A stretch of 47,134 nt of DNA from RGIG4079 sp045596365 (GCA_045596365.1 JAZOCE010000020.1:1-47134), one strand, 5' to 3'. Positions 8,657-18,027 are shown, counted from the stretch's first letter. The notes: generated from the letters alone by a model not told the origin. Made by a program: numbers and translations.

Positions 8657-10954
8657 ATGCCAAAAGTTACAAAAGAAATGGCTCTGGATTACCACTTTGA
8701 AGGTAAACCGGGCAAAACCGAGGTTATCCCAACTAAACCTTATTCGTCTCAAAACGACCTTGCATTAGCTTACTCTCCCGGCGTAGCATACCCATGTCTT
8801 GAAATAGAACAAAACCCACATGATGCCTATAAATACACCAATAAAGGCAATCTCGTTGCTGTAATTTCTAACGGAACTGCCGTTCTTGGACTTGGTGATA
8901 TAGGGGCAATGGCAGGTAAACCTGTAATGGAAGGAAAAGCTCTATTATTTAAAATTTTTGCAGGTATAGATTGTTTTGACATTGAGGTAAACGAAAAAGA
9001 TCCTGAAAAATTCATCCAAATAGTAAAAGCTATTGCACCAACATTTGGAGGAATAAACCTTGAGGATATTAAAGCTCCTGAATGTTTTGAAATAGAAAAC
9101 AGACTAAAAGATGAATGTGATATTCCGGTAATGCATGACGACCAACATGGTACTGCCATTATCTCAGCTGCCGGGCTTTTGAACGCCCTTGAAATCCAAG
9201 GCAAAAAAATTGAAGAAGCTCGTCTTGTTGTAAACGGAGCAGGCGCAGCAGCTGTTTCTTGCACACGACTTTATATTGCATTAGGCATCAAACCTGAAAA
9301 TATTGTAATGTGCGATAGCAAAGGGGTTCTCAACAAAAAACGCACCGACCTAAACAAGCAAAAGCAAGAATTTGCAACTGATCGAGACATCAACACTCTT
9401 GAAGAAGCGATGAAAGATGCAGATGTATTCTTGGGCCTATCGGTTAAAGATGTCGTTACTCCAGAAATGGTACAATCAATGGCAAAAAATCCTATCGTAT
9501 TTGCCCTCGCAAATCCCGATCCAGAAATTGCCTACGACAAAGCTATCGCATCTCGCCCTGACTTGATTTTTGCTACCGGACGTTCAGACTATCCTAATCA
9601 AATCAACAATGTATTGGGATTCCCCTACATCTTCCGTGGTGCTCTTGACTGTGGCGCTACTGCTATCAACGAAGCGATGAAACTTTCAGCCGTTCATGCT
9701 ATTGCTGATCTTGCAAAGCAACCGGTACCTTCAGTCGTAAATGCAGCCTATAATATGACAGACCTCAAATTTGGTCCTGACTATATATTACCTAAACCCC
9801 TTGATCCACGTTTGATTACAACTGTTGCACCTGCTGTAGCTCGTGGCGCAATGGAATCAGGAGTTGCTCTTCGCCCTATAACAGATTGGGAAGCATACAA
9901 CGATAAACTTCGTCACTTGATGGGTAGCGACAACAAGCTCATGCGTCGCTTTACCGAAGAAGCTAAGCGCAATCCTAAACGCGTCGTATTCTCTGAAGCA
10001 AACACTGACAACATGCTTCGCGCAGCTGTTTCAGCCGCAAATGAAAGAATTTGTATACCTGTATTGCTCGGAAACGAAGAGATGATACAAAAACGTGCAA
10101 CACGTCTCGGTATCAGCATTGAGGGTATGGAAATTGTCAACCTACGTCATGACCGCGAAGCTGATCGTCGCAATAAATATGCAACCAAATTTGCAGAAAA
10201 GCATCAACGCAATGGGGTTACCTATCCCGAAGCTCTTGAAAAGATGTTTGACCGCAACTACTTTGGCATGATGATGGTTGAAACAGGAGAAGCCGATGCC
10301 ATTATAGCCGGAACTTATTCAGGTAGCCACAACACCGGGGACATAGCTAAAGAAGTCGTCGGAATACGCCCATGCTACAATCATTTTGCCACAATGCACA
10401 TCATGAACACTAAGCGTGGAACATATTTCCTTGCCGACACAACTATCAACGATGTTAAAGACGAAGAGACTCTTTATGACATAGCTCGCTTGGCTAAATA
10501 TGCCGTTGAATACTATGCTCACGAGCCTATAATGGCTATGCTTTCTTTTAGCAACTTCGGTTCTAACAACGATAGCGAAAGTCGCATGGTACACAACGTT
10601 GTTGCAAAGATGCAAGAGCAATTTCCCTCGCTTCCTATTGATGGAGAAATGCAAGTACACTATGCTCTCAACAAGGACCTCAGAGACAAAACATATCCTT
10701 TCAGCAAGCTCAACGGCATGGATGTCAATACGTTGATTTTCCCTAACCTAAGTGCAGCTAAGACAGCCTACCGCATGATGCTTGAAATGGGACTTGGTGA
10801 AGCAATTGGTCCAATCCAAATCGGGTTGAACAAACCTGTACACTTCATCAGCGTCGATTCTCCTGTTCGAGATATTATCAATCTCACAACAATGGCAGTC
10901 CTTGATGCAGCAGTACTCAGCAAAGTCGGCTGTTCTGAAAACCTCGACAAATAA
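8657..10954 (+). CDS. maeB: NADP-type malic enzyme fused to a phosphotransacetylase-like domain
   Basis: A 765-residue cytoplasmic enzyme that decarboxylates malate to pyruvate, yielding NADPH or NADH. Residues about 1-430 form the malic enzyme: PGVAYPCLEIE, FGGINLEDIKAPECFEIE and MHDDQHGTAIISAAGLLNAL (metal and malate binding), then the Rossmann segment VVNGAGAAAVSC. Residues about 430-765 are a phosphotransacetylase-type domain (RVVFSEANTDNMLRAAV, IDGEMQVHYAL), which in MaeB relatives is regulatory, binding acetyl-CoA, rather than clearly catalytic. The length matches the family. It is transcribed alone and ends at a strong terminator shared with the convergent gene. Confidence 0.93.
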   Translation: MPKVTKEMALDYHFEGKPGKTEVIPTKPYSSQNDLALAYSPGVAYPCLEIEQNPHDAYKYTNKGNLVAVISNGTAVLGLGDIGAMAGKPVMEGKALLFKIFAGIDCFDIEVNEKDPEKFIQIVKAIAPTFGGINLEDIKAPECFEIENRLKDECDIPVMHDDQHGTAIISAAGLLNALEIQGKKIEEARLVVNGAGAAAVSCTRLYIALGIKPENIVMCDSKGVLNKKRTDLNKQKQEFATDRDINTLEEAMKDADVFLGLSVKDVVTPEMVQSMAKNPIVFALANPDPEIAYDKAIASRPDLIFATGRSDYPNQINNVLGFPYIFRGALDCGATAINEAMKLSAVHAIADLAKQPVPSVVNAAYNMTDLKFGPDYILPKPLDPRLITTVAPAVARGAMESGVALRPITDWEAYNDKLRHLMGSDNKLMRRFTEEAKRNPKRVVFSEANTDNMLRAAVSAANERICIPVLLGNEEMIQKRATRLGISIEGMEIVNLRHDREADRRNKYATKFAEKHQRNGVTYPEALEKMFDRNYFGMMMVETGEADAIIAGTYSGSHNTGDIAKEVVGIRPCYNHFATMHIMNTKRGTYFLADTTINDVKDEETLYDIARLAKYAVEYYAHEPIMAMLSFSNFGSNNDSESRMVHNVVAKMQEQFPSLPIDGEMQVHYALNKDLRDKTYPFSKLNGMDVNTLIFPNLSAAKTAYRMMLEMGLGEAIGPIQIGLNKPVHFISVDSPVRDIINLTTMAVLDAAVLSKVGCSENLDK

Positions 10955-10977
10955 AAATCTTTTAATATCGACAAAAA

Positions 10978-11004
10978 AACACGAGACAAAATCTCGTGTT
11001 TTTT
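10978..11004. terminator. Bidirectional terminator between maeB and the convergent gene
   Basis: Arms 978-986 and 992-1000 (AACACGAGA / TCTCGTGTT, coordinates plus 10,000) enclose a 5-base loop. The structure is bordered by A's on the left and T's on the right, so it can work in both directions. Confidence 0.85.
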
Positions 11005-11006
11005 AT

Positions 11007-11891
11007 TTATAATCCGAAGCTGAGGGTGGTGTAGTAGCGCAAGTGCCCGCCGGCTCCATATACAGGTTTAAATTCAAGCGAGACGTATCCGTTGTCATAT
11101 CCAAACCACGTTGCAATATATCCATTATTTACTGCTTGGTAATTAACCGGAGCTCCATAACGTGTTACAAACGTTGAATATATTTGATTATATCGGGTGC
11201 GGTCGTAATAATTGGTCGAATAAGAGAATTGTGAGCCTATTAAACCATTTGTACCATAATACAGCGTTGCATCAGGCCAAAGAAAAGACATTTCATTTAC
11301 ATTGCGCAAATACACGACATCACCGGTATATCCATCTACAACATAACCCCTATTCTGCAAATAATTCAATGATATATTTATCGCTGTACCAAATGTTATT
11401 CCAAGAATACCATGAATTACAGGACATCCACGATGAGGGCGGAACGATGGTGGTGGCACAGGGCGATGATAATGACGCACCGGAGGACGATGAGGTTTTG
11501 CCATTGGGATGTGGCGAGGCGGGCGATTGTAGCGTTGATTGCTATAAGCAGGTCTTTGTCCCGGACGATTTCCTCGATTAACATTACTACCTTTATGATT
11601 TGTATTCGGGCGATTTACTTGTCCGTTTTGAGGTCTTCCACCTCGATTATTATTAGAAGCACCTTTATTATCAGGACGAGCATTATTCTTCGATGGGGCA
11701 CTATTTTGTCGTTGCGAACTATTATTTCCACGATTAGCTTGCTGACGACCGGATGTAGACCGACGGCCCGATGTTGTATTTTCTGTGCGATGTGATCCAC
11801 GAGAGCCTCTGCGTTCTTGAGCATCAACAACAGGAACTACCAATATCCCGCACATAAATGCGATTGTTATACTTCTGATAAATCGTTTCAT
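11007..11891 (-). CDS. Secreted protein with an Arg/Asn/Gly/Pro-rich low-complexity segment
   Basis: No enzyme family is recognised in this 294-residue protein. A signal peptide (MKRFIRSITIAFMCGILVVP, cleavage near VDAQ) is followed by about 120 residues that are disordered and strongly basic, rich in R, N, G, Q, P and S, with RGSRGS-like and NRG repeats turning into His/Pro/Arg-rich stretches (PHRPPVRHYHRPVPPP). From about residue 150 it becomes a folded Tyr/Gly-rich domain (YVVDGYTGDVVYLRNVN, ending HLRYYTTLSFGL). The basic disordered segment suggests binding to an acidic polymer, the cell wall or a surface, but this is inference. It converges on maeB across the shared terminator. Confidence 0.75.
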   Translation of the reverse strand: MKRFIRSITIAFMCGILVVPVVDAQERRGSRGSHRTENTTSGRRSTSGRQQANRGNNSSQRQNSAPSKNNARPDNKGASNNNRGGRPQNGQVNRPNTNHKGSNVNRGNRPGQRPAYSNQRYNRPPRHIPMAKPHRPPVRHYHRPVPPPSFRPHRGCPVIHGILGITFGTAINISLNYLQNRGYVVDGYTGDVVYLRNVNEMSFLWPDATLYYGTNGLIGSQFSYSTNYYDRTRYNQIYSTFVTRYGAPVNYQAVNNGYIATWFGYDNGYVSLEFKPVYGAGGHLRYYTTLSFGL

Positions 11892-12072
11892 TTCAATCTC
11901 ACATTTTATTAGTTAGTACTTTTTCTTATTGGAATGATTTTTCGACAAAAAGTTTAATCGACCATTACTTTTCATTCTTAATTTGTTAATATTTTAAACC
12001 TTTTGACCAATTCAATCATTTAAATGCAGGAATAAAAAATTCACATTACAAATGTAGCTAATCATTCAAATA

Positions 12073-12104
12073 TTTGCAATTATTCGCATCTTACACTAAC
12101 TTTG
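12073..12104 (+). promoter_or_regulatory. Promoter of pyrE-SRPBCC-argH
   Basis: A TTTG at 12073-12076, a 20-base spacer and TAACTTTG at 12097-12104 give a full Bacteroidota-type promoter. It lies 30 bases before the pyrE ATG. Confidence 0.75.
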
Positions 12105-12134
12105 CATTATCTTTACACATAATAATATATTATC

Positions 12135-12773
12135 ATGAAACAATTAGATCGCATCTTAGCTGAAAAGTTACTTAAAATCAGTGCTATCAAGCTTCAACCA
12201 GAAAATCCTTTTGTGTGGGCTTCTGGATGGAATTCACCTATATATACCGACAATCGTAAGACATTGTCTTATCCTGATGTTCGTAGTTTCATCAAAGTTG
12301 AGCTATGCCGCATTATAATGGAAAATTTCCAAGACGTTGACGCAATTGCAGGGGTTGCAACAGGAGCTATCGCTCAAGGCGCACTTGTAGCTGATACATT
12401 AGGATTACCCTATGTATATGTACGCTCTACACCAAAAGACCATGGTCTTGAAAACCTCATCGAAGGGAACCTCAAGCCAGGACAAAAAGTAGTAGTAATT
12501 GAAGACCTTATCTCAACAGGTGGCAGTAGTCTTAAAGCAGTTGAAGCAATTCGTGTAGCTGGTTGTGAAGTTGTGGGTATGGCTGCTATTTTCACTTATG
12601 GCTTCCCCATCGCTGTTGAAAAATTCAAAGAAGCAGGAGTTACATTATACACCCTCAGCAACTATAATTCAATGCTTGAAGCCGCATTAGAGACCAACTA
12701 TATTAAAGCAGAAGATATTGAAACATTGAAAGAATGGCGTAAAGATCCTTCTATCTGGGTTCCTAACAAATAA
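12135..12773 (+). CDS. pyrE: Orotate phosphoribosyltransferase
   Basis: A 212-residue cytoplasmic enzyme that joins orotate to PRPP, giving orotidine 5'-monophosphate in pyrimidine synthesis. The PRPP-binding motif VVIEDLISTGGSS lies at residues 120-132. The flexible-loop region YVRSTPKDHGLENLIEG is at about 95-111, and the substrate-side AIAGVATGAIAQGALVAD at about 70-87. The gene starts the three- or four-gene operon and is followed after 10 bases by an SRPBCC gene, an arrangement common in Bacteroidales. Confidence 0.95.
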   Translation: MKQLDRILAEKLLKISAIKLQPENPFVWASGWNSPIYTDNRKTLSYPDVRSFIKVELCRIIMENFQDVDAIAGVATGAIAQGALVADTLGLPYVYVRSTPKDHGLENLIEGNLKPGQKVVVIEDLISTGGSSLKAVEAIRVAGCEVVGMAAIFTYGFPIAVEKFKEAGVTLYTLSNYNSMLEAALETNYIKAEDIETLKEWRKDPSIWVPNK

Positions 12774-12783
12774 TATCATTTTA

Positions 12784-13206
12784 ATGGCTAAATATTCAAG
12801 CAAACCGACAACCATTCAAGCGTCGGCCGATGAAGCTTTTCAACGCTTGACAAACATATCAGCATTTCAAGAAAGGATTAATTCTATTCCTGAAGAGCAA
12901 AAAAAGCAGATTGGAGATTTAAAATTCACTGAAGACTCAATCACGTTGAACACACCACAAGTGGGAGAAATCCAATTTAATGTTATTGAGCGCACAGCAC
13001 CATCTCGACTTGTGTTTTCAGCAGCTAAATCACCGGTCCCATTGACTTTAGCAGTCAATCTATCGGAAAAATCATCTTCCGAGACAGAAATTACAAGTGT
13101 AATTGATGTTGAAATTCCGGCAATGTTGCGACCATTGATTGGAAGCAAAATGCAAGAAGCGGCAGAAAAATTCAACGAACTCATTCTCACTATCTGCAAT
13201 AAATAA
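12784..13206 (+). CDS. SRPBCC (START-like) fold protein of unknown function
   Basis: A 140-residue cytoplasmic protein. It opens with the motif of the polyketide-cyclase/START superfamily (MAKYSSKPTTIQASADEAFQ, with the helix RLTNISAFQERI). Beta strands follow (VGEIQFNVIERTAPSRLVFS) and a long C-terminal helix covers the cavity (LIGSKMQEAAEKFNELILTI). Such proteins bind hydrophobic ligands; the ligand here is not known. It is set tightly between pyrE (10 bases) and argH (8 bases), which suggests co-expression rather than a shared pathway. Confidence 0.8.
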   Translation: MAKYSSKPTTIQASADEAFQRLTNISAFQERINSIPEEQKKQIGDLKFTEDSITLNTPQVGEIQFNVIERTAPSRLVFSAAKSPVPLTLAVNLSEKSSSETEITSVIDVEIPAMLRPLIGSKMQEAAEKFNELILTICNK

Positions 13207-13214
13207 TATACTGA

Positions 13215-14555
13215 ATGGCATCTAAACTTTGGGAAAAAAGCGTAACCGTTGACCACGATGTAGAAACATACACTGTCGGGCGAGACAGAGAAATGGATAT
13301 ATATCTCGCACCCTACGACATCCTTGGGTCAATAGCACACATCACAATGCTCCAATCAATAAATCTATTAACTGAAGAGGAGTTGGAAACATTATTAGCC
13401 GAACTTCGAGAAATTTACAAAATTGCCGAAAGCGGTGATTTCGTTATCGAAGAAGGTATCGAAGATGTACATTCCCAAGTAGAATTGATGCTCACTCGCC
13501 GATTAGGTGATGTCGGAAAGAAAATTCACTCAGGTCGCTCTCGTAACGACCAAGTTCTTGTTGACCTTAAGTTATTCATTAGATCTCGTATCGAAGACTT
13601 AACTAAAGCGATAACAACGCTATTTGACACACTAATTATTCAAAGCAACAAATATAAAGATGTATTGCTTCCCGGATACACTCATCTTCAGGTAGCAATG
13701 CCATCTTCATTTGGATTATGGTTTGGTGCTTATGCCGAATCACTTGCCGATGACCTCACAGTGTTGCGTGCCGCCTATGAGATTACAAATCGCAATCCAC
13801 TTGGCTCTGCTGCCGGATATGGCAATTCATTCCCATTAAATCGCACAATGACTACCACTCTTCTTGGATTTGACTCTATGGATTACAATGTAGTTTATGC
13901 CCAAATGGGAAGAGGAAAAACCGAACGCATCGTATCTCAAGCAATTGCCAATATTGCCGCAACAATATCAAAACTCGCATTTGATGCTTGCATGTTCAAT
14001 TCTCAAAACTTCGGATTTATCAAACTACCTGATGAATACACAACAGGCTCTTCAATAATGCCACACAAGAAAAACCCCGATGTATTTGAATTAACACGTT
14101 CTAAGTGCAACAAACTGCAAGCTCTCCCTTATGAGATTACATTAATTACCAACAATCTCCCATCGGGATACTTCAGAGACTTACAATTAATCAAGGAAAA
14201 TTTCTTACCTGCATTTGACGAAATCATATCAATACTTAACATGGTAAATTCTATGGTTTCTCAAATAAAAGTAAACAATAAAATTCTTGAAGACAAGAGA
14301 TATGAATTAATGTTCTCTGTTGAAGAAGTTAACAGATTGGCTTTAGAAGGAGTTCCTTTCAGAGACGCGTACAAACAAGTAGGGCTCGCTATTGAACGAG
14401 GAGAATTCACACCATCAAATAGCGTAAATCACACTCATGAGGGCTCTATCGGTAACCTGTGCAATGATAAAATTAAAGAATTATTCTATTCGACTTTAGA
14501 GCAATTTAATTTTAAGACATACCACAAGGCTTTTGACAAATTATTAAAACGATGA
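13215..14555 (+). CDS. argH: Argininosuccinate lyase
   Basis: A 446-residue enzyme that splits argininosuccinate into arginine and fumarate, the last step of arginine synthesis. The fumarase/aspartase superfamily signature GSSIMPHKKNPD is at residues 278-289, holding the mobile-loop serine. Other conserved stretches are HSGRSRNDQ (about 105-113) and LPGYTHLQVAMP (about 152-163). Length fits the family. Its stop overlaps the start of the following lipoprotein (ATGA at 14552-14555), so the two are translationally coupled. Confidence 0.95.
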   Translation: MASKLWEKSVTVDHDVETYTVGRDREMDIYLAPYDILGSIAHITMLQSINLLTEEELETLLAELREIYKIAESGDFVIEEGIEDVHSQVELMLTRRLGDVGKKIHSGRSRNDQVLVDLKLFIRSRIEDLTKAITTLFDTLIIQSNKYKDVLLPGYTHLQVAMPSSFGLWFGAYAESLADDLTVLRAAYEITNRNPLGSAAGYGNSFPLNRTMTTTLLGFDSMDYNVVYAQMGRGKTERIVSQAIANIAATISKLAFDACMFNSQNFGFIKLPDEYTTGSSIMPHKKNPDVFELTRSKCNKLQALPYEITLITNNLPSGYFRDLQLIKENFLPAFDEIISILNMVNSMVSQIKVNNKILEDKRYELMFSVEEVNRLALEGVPFRDAYKQVGLAIERGEFTPSNSVNHTHEGSIGNLCNDKIKELFYSTLEQFNFKTYHKAFDKLLKR

Positions 14556-15067
14556 AACACAACAAAAATGTCAGAATAAAAGCCTTTATTTCGTTATTGA
14601 TAGCTTTCATAACTATTTCATGTGAAAGTGTTAACGATGAACGCATCCCGCCCATCTCTGTTTACATTGACCTCTCTAATCAAGCCATTTGGGATTCTTA
14701 TGGCGTTCATGGATATGGGCAACACACTCGTTTCATTAAGCAAGAACGTATTCCTGCCAATTTTCCATACTCCGCATTGACATACACAGGATTTGGAGGT
14801 GTGCTACTAATATCGGGACGCGCCGGCGATGACTACAATTCCCCATTAGCCTATGATTTAGCTTGTCCGGTAGAAGCTAAGAATAATATCAGATTATCCA
14901 TAGACCCACAGACCTTTGAAGCATATTGTCCTAAATGTCATTCACGTTTCGATGTGTGCGAAAACAACGGAGCCCCCATTTCAGGCGAAGCACTTTCTCG
15001 CAACTATGGTCTACAACGTTACAAAGTAAATCCGGCCCAAATGGGTGGATACATTATCACTCGGTAA
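14552..15067 (+). CDS. Rieske-like lipoprotein with altered metal-ligand motif
   Basis: A 171-residue lipoprotein (TISC lipobox, Cys24). Its C-terminal half is like a small Rieske domain, but the ligand pattern is changed. The first motif is ACPVE (Cys but no His two residues later, where Rieske has CxH). The second is YCPKCHSRFDV (CxxC then His, where Rieske has CxxH). Twenty residues separate the two motifs, close to the 18-19 of true Rieske proteins. It may bind a different centre (Cys-based Fe or Zn) or have lost it. The start codon overlaps the argH stop, so it belongs to that operon, though arginine synthesis does not explain it. Confidence 0.7.
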   Translation: MKHNKNVRIKAFISLLIAFITISCESVNDERIPPISVYIDLSNQAIWDSYGVHGYGQHTRFIKQERIPANFPYSALTYTGFGGVLLISGRAGDDYNSPLAYDLACPVEAKNNIRLSIDPQTFEAYCPKCHSRFDVCENNGAPISGEALSRNYGLQRYKVNPAQMGGYIITR

Positions 15068-15157
15068 ATTTTAAGTTGGAATATTTTGCATATTCCGAAT
15101 TTTCATAATATCTTTGCATCGCATTTCGTCATAGTGCATACTTGATGAATATAGGCT

Positions 15158-15241
15158 GCTCGAATGGTGGAATGGTAGACACGAAGGACTTAAAATCCTT
15201 TGGCCATTGCGGCTGTGCGGGTTCAAGTCCCGCTTCGAGTA
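15158..15241 (+). tRNA. tRNA-Leu, anticodon TAA
   Basis: Class II tRNA of 84 nt. The acceptor GCTCGAA pairs with TTCGAGT (first pair is G-U), with discriminator A at 15241. The anticodon stem AAGGA/TCCTT encloses CTTAAAA (anticodon TAA). There is a long variable arm and a T arm containing GGTTCAAGTCC. Confidence 0.95.
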
Positions 15242-15243
15242 CG

Positions 15244-15283
15244 AAAGTCCTCTAATCAATAGATTATGAGGACTTTATTTTTT
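15244..15283 (+). terminator. Terminator of tRNA-Leu(TAA), overlapping the apparent ribD start
   Basis: Arm 15244-15257 pairs with 15262-15276 (one bulged T at 15267), giving 14 base pairs around a 4-base loop. ATTTTTT follows (15277-15283). The ATG at 15266 lies inside the right arm. Confidence 0.85.
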
Positions 15284-15295
15284 ATAATAACTTTT

Positions 15296-16357
15296 ATGAT
15301 TGTTGATGAAAAATATATGCGCCGCGCATTGCAACTAGCAAAAAACGGCATTGAAAGCACCTCCCCTAACCCTATGGTGGGCGCTGTCATTGTTTATAAA
15401 GACAAAATAATAGGAGAAGGTTATCATCGTAGATGTGGTGAAGGTCATGCCGAAGTTAATGCCATCGCATCAGTCAAAGACAAAACCCTTTTACAACAAT
15501 CCACCATATATGTTACATTGGAACCCTGTTCGCATTATGGAAAAACTCCCCCTTGCGCTCAACTGATTATAGATAGCAAAATTCCAAACGTTGTTATTGG
15601 TAGCCTAGATCCATTTGAAAAAGTGAGTGGTCGTGGAGTAAAAATGCTTCAAGACGCAGGCATAAACGTAGCTACACGCGTATTAGAACAAGAGTGTAAA
15701 AATCTAAATCCTCATTTCATCACAGCTCACACTCTAAGACGTCCCTTTGTAACCTTAAAATGGGCTCAAAGTCAAGATGGATACATGGATATCATTCGTT
15801 GTAAAAATGAATTGCCTGCCAAATTCTCTACCGAAACAACATCTATGCTTGTTCATAAATTACGAGCACAACACGATGCGATAATGGTGGGTAGCGAGAC
15901 CATAATTAGAGACAATCCTCGGCTAAATAACAGGATGTGGAGTGGACAAAATCCAGTTATTGTCATTGCAGATAGGCGCACTCAAATACCTCCTGATGCT
16001 CAAATATTTAAACACAACCCTGTATACCTGTCTCCACGAAAAAGAGAAGATCTTAAACATGAGATTCAATGGATAGAAATACCTAAAAATGCATCTATAA
16101 ATGACTATTTGAATACTCTCTATAAATTCGGCATTACATCACTATTGGTAGAGGGTGGTAGCTATTTGCTTCAAGCATTTATCGACAATGGATTATGGGA
16201 TGTCGCTCGTATTGAAACAAACCCCAAACCACTCAACAAAAAAGGAATAAAAAAAGCGCCTTCAATATGTGGGTTACAATCGTCAGAAGAGACCATAGAT
16301 GGCAATAAAATATCTACATATCTAAACAAAAATGTGAGTATTGCACAACTTTTGTAA
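15296..16357 (+). CDS. ribD: Bifunctional riboflavin deaminase/reductase RibD
   Basis: Catalyses two steps of riboflavin synthesis: deamination of the GTP-derived pyrimidine, then reduction of the ribosyl side chain. From the start used here it has 353 residues. The N-terminal deaminase has its zinc site at HAEVN (H51, E53) and PCSHYGKTPPC. The reductase part begins near residue 145 with FVTLKWAQSQDGYMD and includes the NADPH-binding region DAIMVGSETIIRDNPRL. An ATG at 15266 would add 10 residues encoded by the tRNA terminator, so I start at the ATG at 15296, which gives MIVDEKYMRRAL like other RibD proteins. TAACTTTT just before it may be a weak -7 box. Confidence 0.9.
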   Translation: MIVDEKYMRRALQLAKNGIESTSPNPMVGAVIVYKDKIIGEGYHRRCGEGHAEVNAIASVKDKTLLQQSTIYVTLEPCSHYGKTPPCAQLIIDSKIPNVVIGSLDPFEKVSGRGVKMLQDAGINVATRVLEQECKNLNPHFITAHTLRRPFVTLKWAQSQDGYMDIIRCKNELPAKFSTETTSMLVHKLRAQHDAIMVGSETIIRDNPRLNNRMWSGQNPVIVIADRRTQIPPDAQIFKHNPVYLSPRKREDLKHEIQWIEIPKNASINDYLNTLYKFGITSLLVEGGSYLLQAFIDNGLWDVARIETNPKPLNKKGIKKAPSICGLQSSEETIDGNKISTYLNKNVSIAQLL

Positions 16358-16432
16358 CGTTGTTTAGTAATTTAATTGTTTTATTACAGCAATTTTAGCA
16401 CATCAAGTAAGGCATATTAACAAAATTGTTGC

Positions 16433-16440
16433 TAACTTTG
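16433..16440 (+). promoter_or_regulatory. -7 box (TAACTTTG) upstream of the DUF6242-like lipoprotein
   Basis: TAACTTTG matches the consensus exactly and lies 21 bases before the ATG at 16462. A -33 element is not clear. Confidence 0.6.
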
Positions 16441-16461
16441 CAATTTGTAAAATAACATCTT

Positions 16462-17964
16462 ATGACCAAGAATATTACATTAGCTCTGCTTATAACAATA
16501 GCAACATTAGGAATAATATCATGCAATAGCAATAGTTACGAAGGACCAATCGAAACATATTCAAATGTTGCAGTTACATCATTTTCACTTAACGAAAACG
16601 ATAAGGTTTTAGAGAATCTTGATTCCGTTTATTTTTCCATTGATTTAGCCAATGCATTGATTTACAACGCAGATTCTCTTCCATTTGGGACAAAGACCAA
16701 TAAATTGATAGTATCTATCGTTACGGCTGAAACATGTTCAAAAGTCAATTTGATTATGCCTGCTAAGAACGATACTATCAATTATTTAACAAACTCAACC
16801 GATAGTGTTGATTTTAGTCAAGGTCCAGTTATCCTTCACATTGTATCAGCTGACCTATCTAATGAGCGAAAATATAAAATATTGGTAAATGTACACAATA
16901 TGAAACCCGACTCTCTAAGTTGGAATCGACTTGCGAGTAGCAATCTCCCATCTTTATTCAACCAAGCCACTATTCATGAGCAAAAAACAATTGAATATCA
17001 AGGGAAAGCACTTTGCTTAACGCGTTCAAACGACAAATATTGCATTGCTACAACAGACAACCCAGGTAATGACAATTGGGAGAAACAAAGTGTAGAGTAC
17101 TCATTTACTCCTGATATGACCTCTCTATCAGCCACAACAGAAGCCCTATATATCCTTGACAATGAAGGCAACTTATATAGCTCTACTGATGGTATTGCAT
17201 GGACTGCATGCAACACACAATGGGCACACATATATGGAGGATATGGAGCAACACTTCTTGGCGCAAAGAAAGAAGGCGACGAATATTTTCATGTAACATA
17301 TCCTACTTCTGAACAATCTAAAATATCAACAGATTTCCCGATATCCGGCACAAGCCAAATGCTCGTTTTTGAAAACAATTGGAGCTCTAATCCACAAGCA
17401 ATAATGATTGGAGGTAAATGTTCTGATGGACATTTAACCGGAGCTACATGGTCTTATGATGGCAAAGAATGGGCACAAATAAGCAACACTCCACTTCCTG
17501 CTCGTCAAAAAATGACACTAATACCATATTTCAGCTACAAGACCAACTCTAACAACTGGTCAGCCACTAAATATTCCACACTGATAGCAATGTTTGGTGC
17601 AACAGAAATGGGAGTAGCTGAAAAAACAGTGTATATCTCACTCGACCAAGGATTAAACTGGAAGAAAGCCGACGAATTAATGCAAATTAACAATGAAAAT
17701 ATTCCTTCACGATACAACGCGCAGGCTCTTGTTTTCTCATCTACAATAAACGCACGTTCCACAAAACAATGGAATGAACTTGCAATAAAAAAATTACCTA
17801 ATGGCTGGACAATTGTAAATCCATTTGAAACTCGCGCTATCACCGCTGTTACTGAATGGGAATGTCCATATATATACATATTTGGCGGCGAAAACGGCAC
17901 GATACTTTATAATACGGTTTGGAGAGGCGTGATTAATCGTCTAAGTTTCAAACCTATTATATAA
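16462..17964 (+). CDS. Outer-membrane or periplasmic lipoprotein, DUF6242-like
   Basis: A 500-residue lipoprotein (IISC lipobox, Cys21). After an N-terminal beta domain (SVYFSIDLANALIYNADSLP and IVSIVTAETCSK, probably Ig-like) it runs into a repetitive beta region with kelch/propeller features such as LYILDNEGNLYSSTDGIAWT, ATWSYDGKEWAQIS and VYISLDQGLNWKKADELM. These recall sialidase Asp-box-like turns (SxDxGxxW). It resembles Bacteroidales proteins labelled DUF6242; I recall that label but could not check it. The function is unknown. It lies just upstream of the DUF6089-uppS-bamA block, 63 bases before the next gene. Confidence 0.7.
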   Translation: MTKNITLALLITIATLGIISCNSNSYEGPIETYSNVAVTSFSLNENDKVLENLDSVYFSIDLANALIYNADSLPFGTKTNKLIVSIVTAETCSKVNLIMPAKNDTINYLTNSTDSVDFSQGPVILHIVSADLSNERKYKILVNVHNMKPDSLSWNRLASSNLPSLFNQATIHEQKTIEYQGKALCLTRSNDKYCIATTDNPGNDNWEKQSVEYSFTPDMTSLSATTEALYILDNEGNLYSSTDGIAWTACNTQWAHIYGGYGATLLGAKKEGDEYFHVTYPTSEQSKISTDFPISGTSQMLVFENNWSSNPQAIMIGGKCSDGHLTGATWSYDGKEWAQISNTPLPARQKMTLIPYFSYKTNSNNWSATKYSTLIAMFGATEMGVAEKTVYISLDQGLNWKKADELMQINNENIPSRYNAQALVFSSTINARSTKQWNELAIKKLPNGWTIVNPFETRAITAVTEWECPYIYIFGGENGTILYNTVWRGVINRLSFKPII

Positions 17965-18027
17965 TTATTTACAACCTGAATACTTTTTAATTGCAATCCT
18001 GCGTTTCTAATAAAAAACTAAATTGTA

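Noticed and set aside
15242..15295. FMN riboswitch upstream of ribD
   Set aside because: Only 54 bases separate the tRNA from ribD and they are filled by the tRNA terminator; none of the conserved FMN elements is seen.
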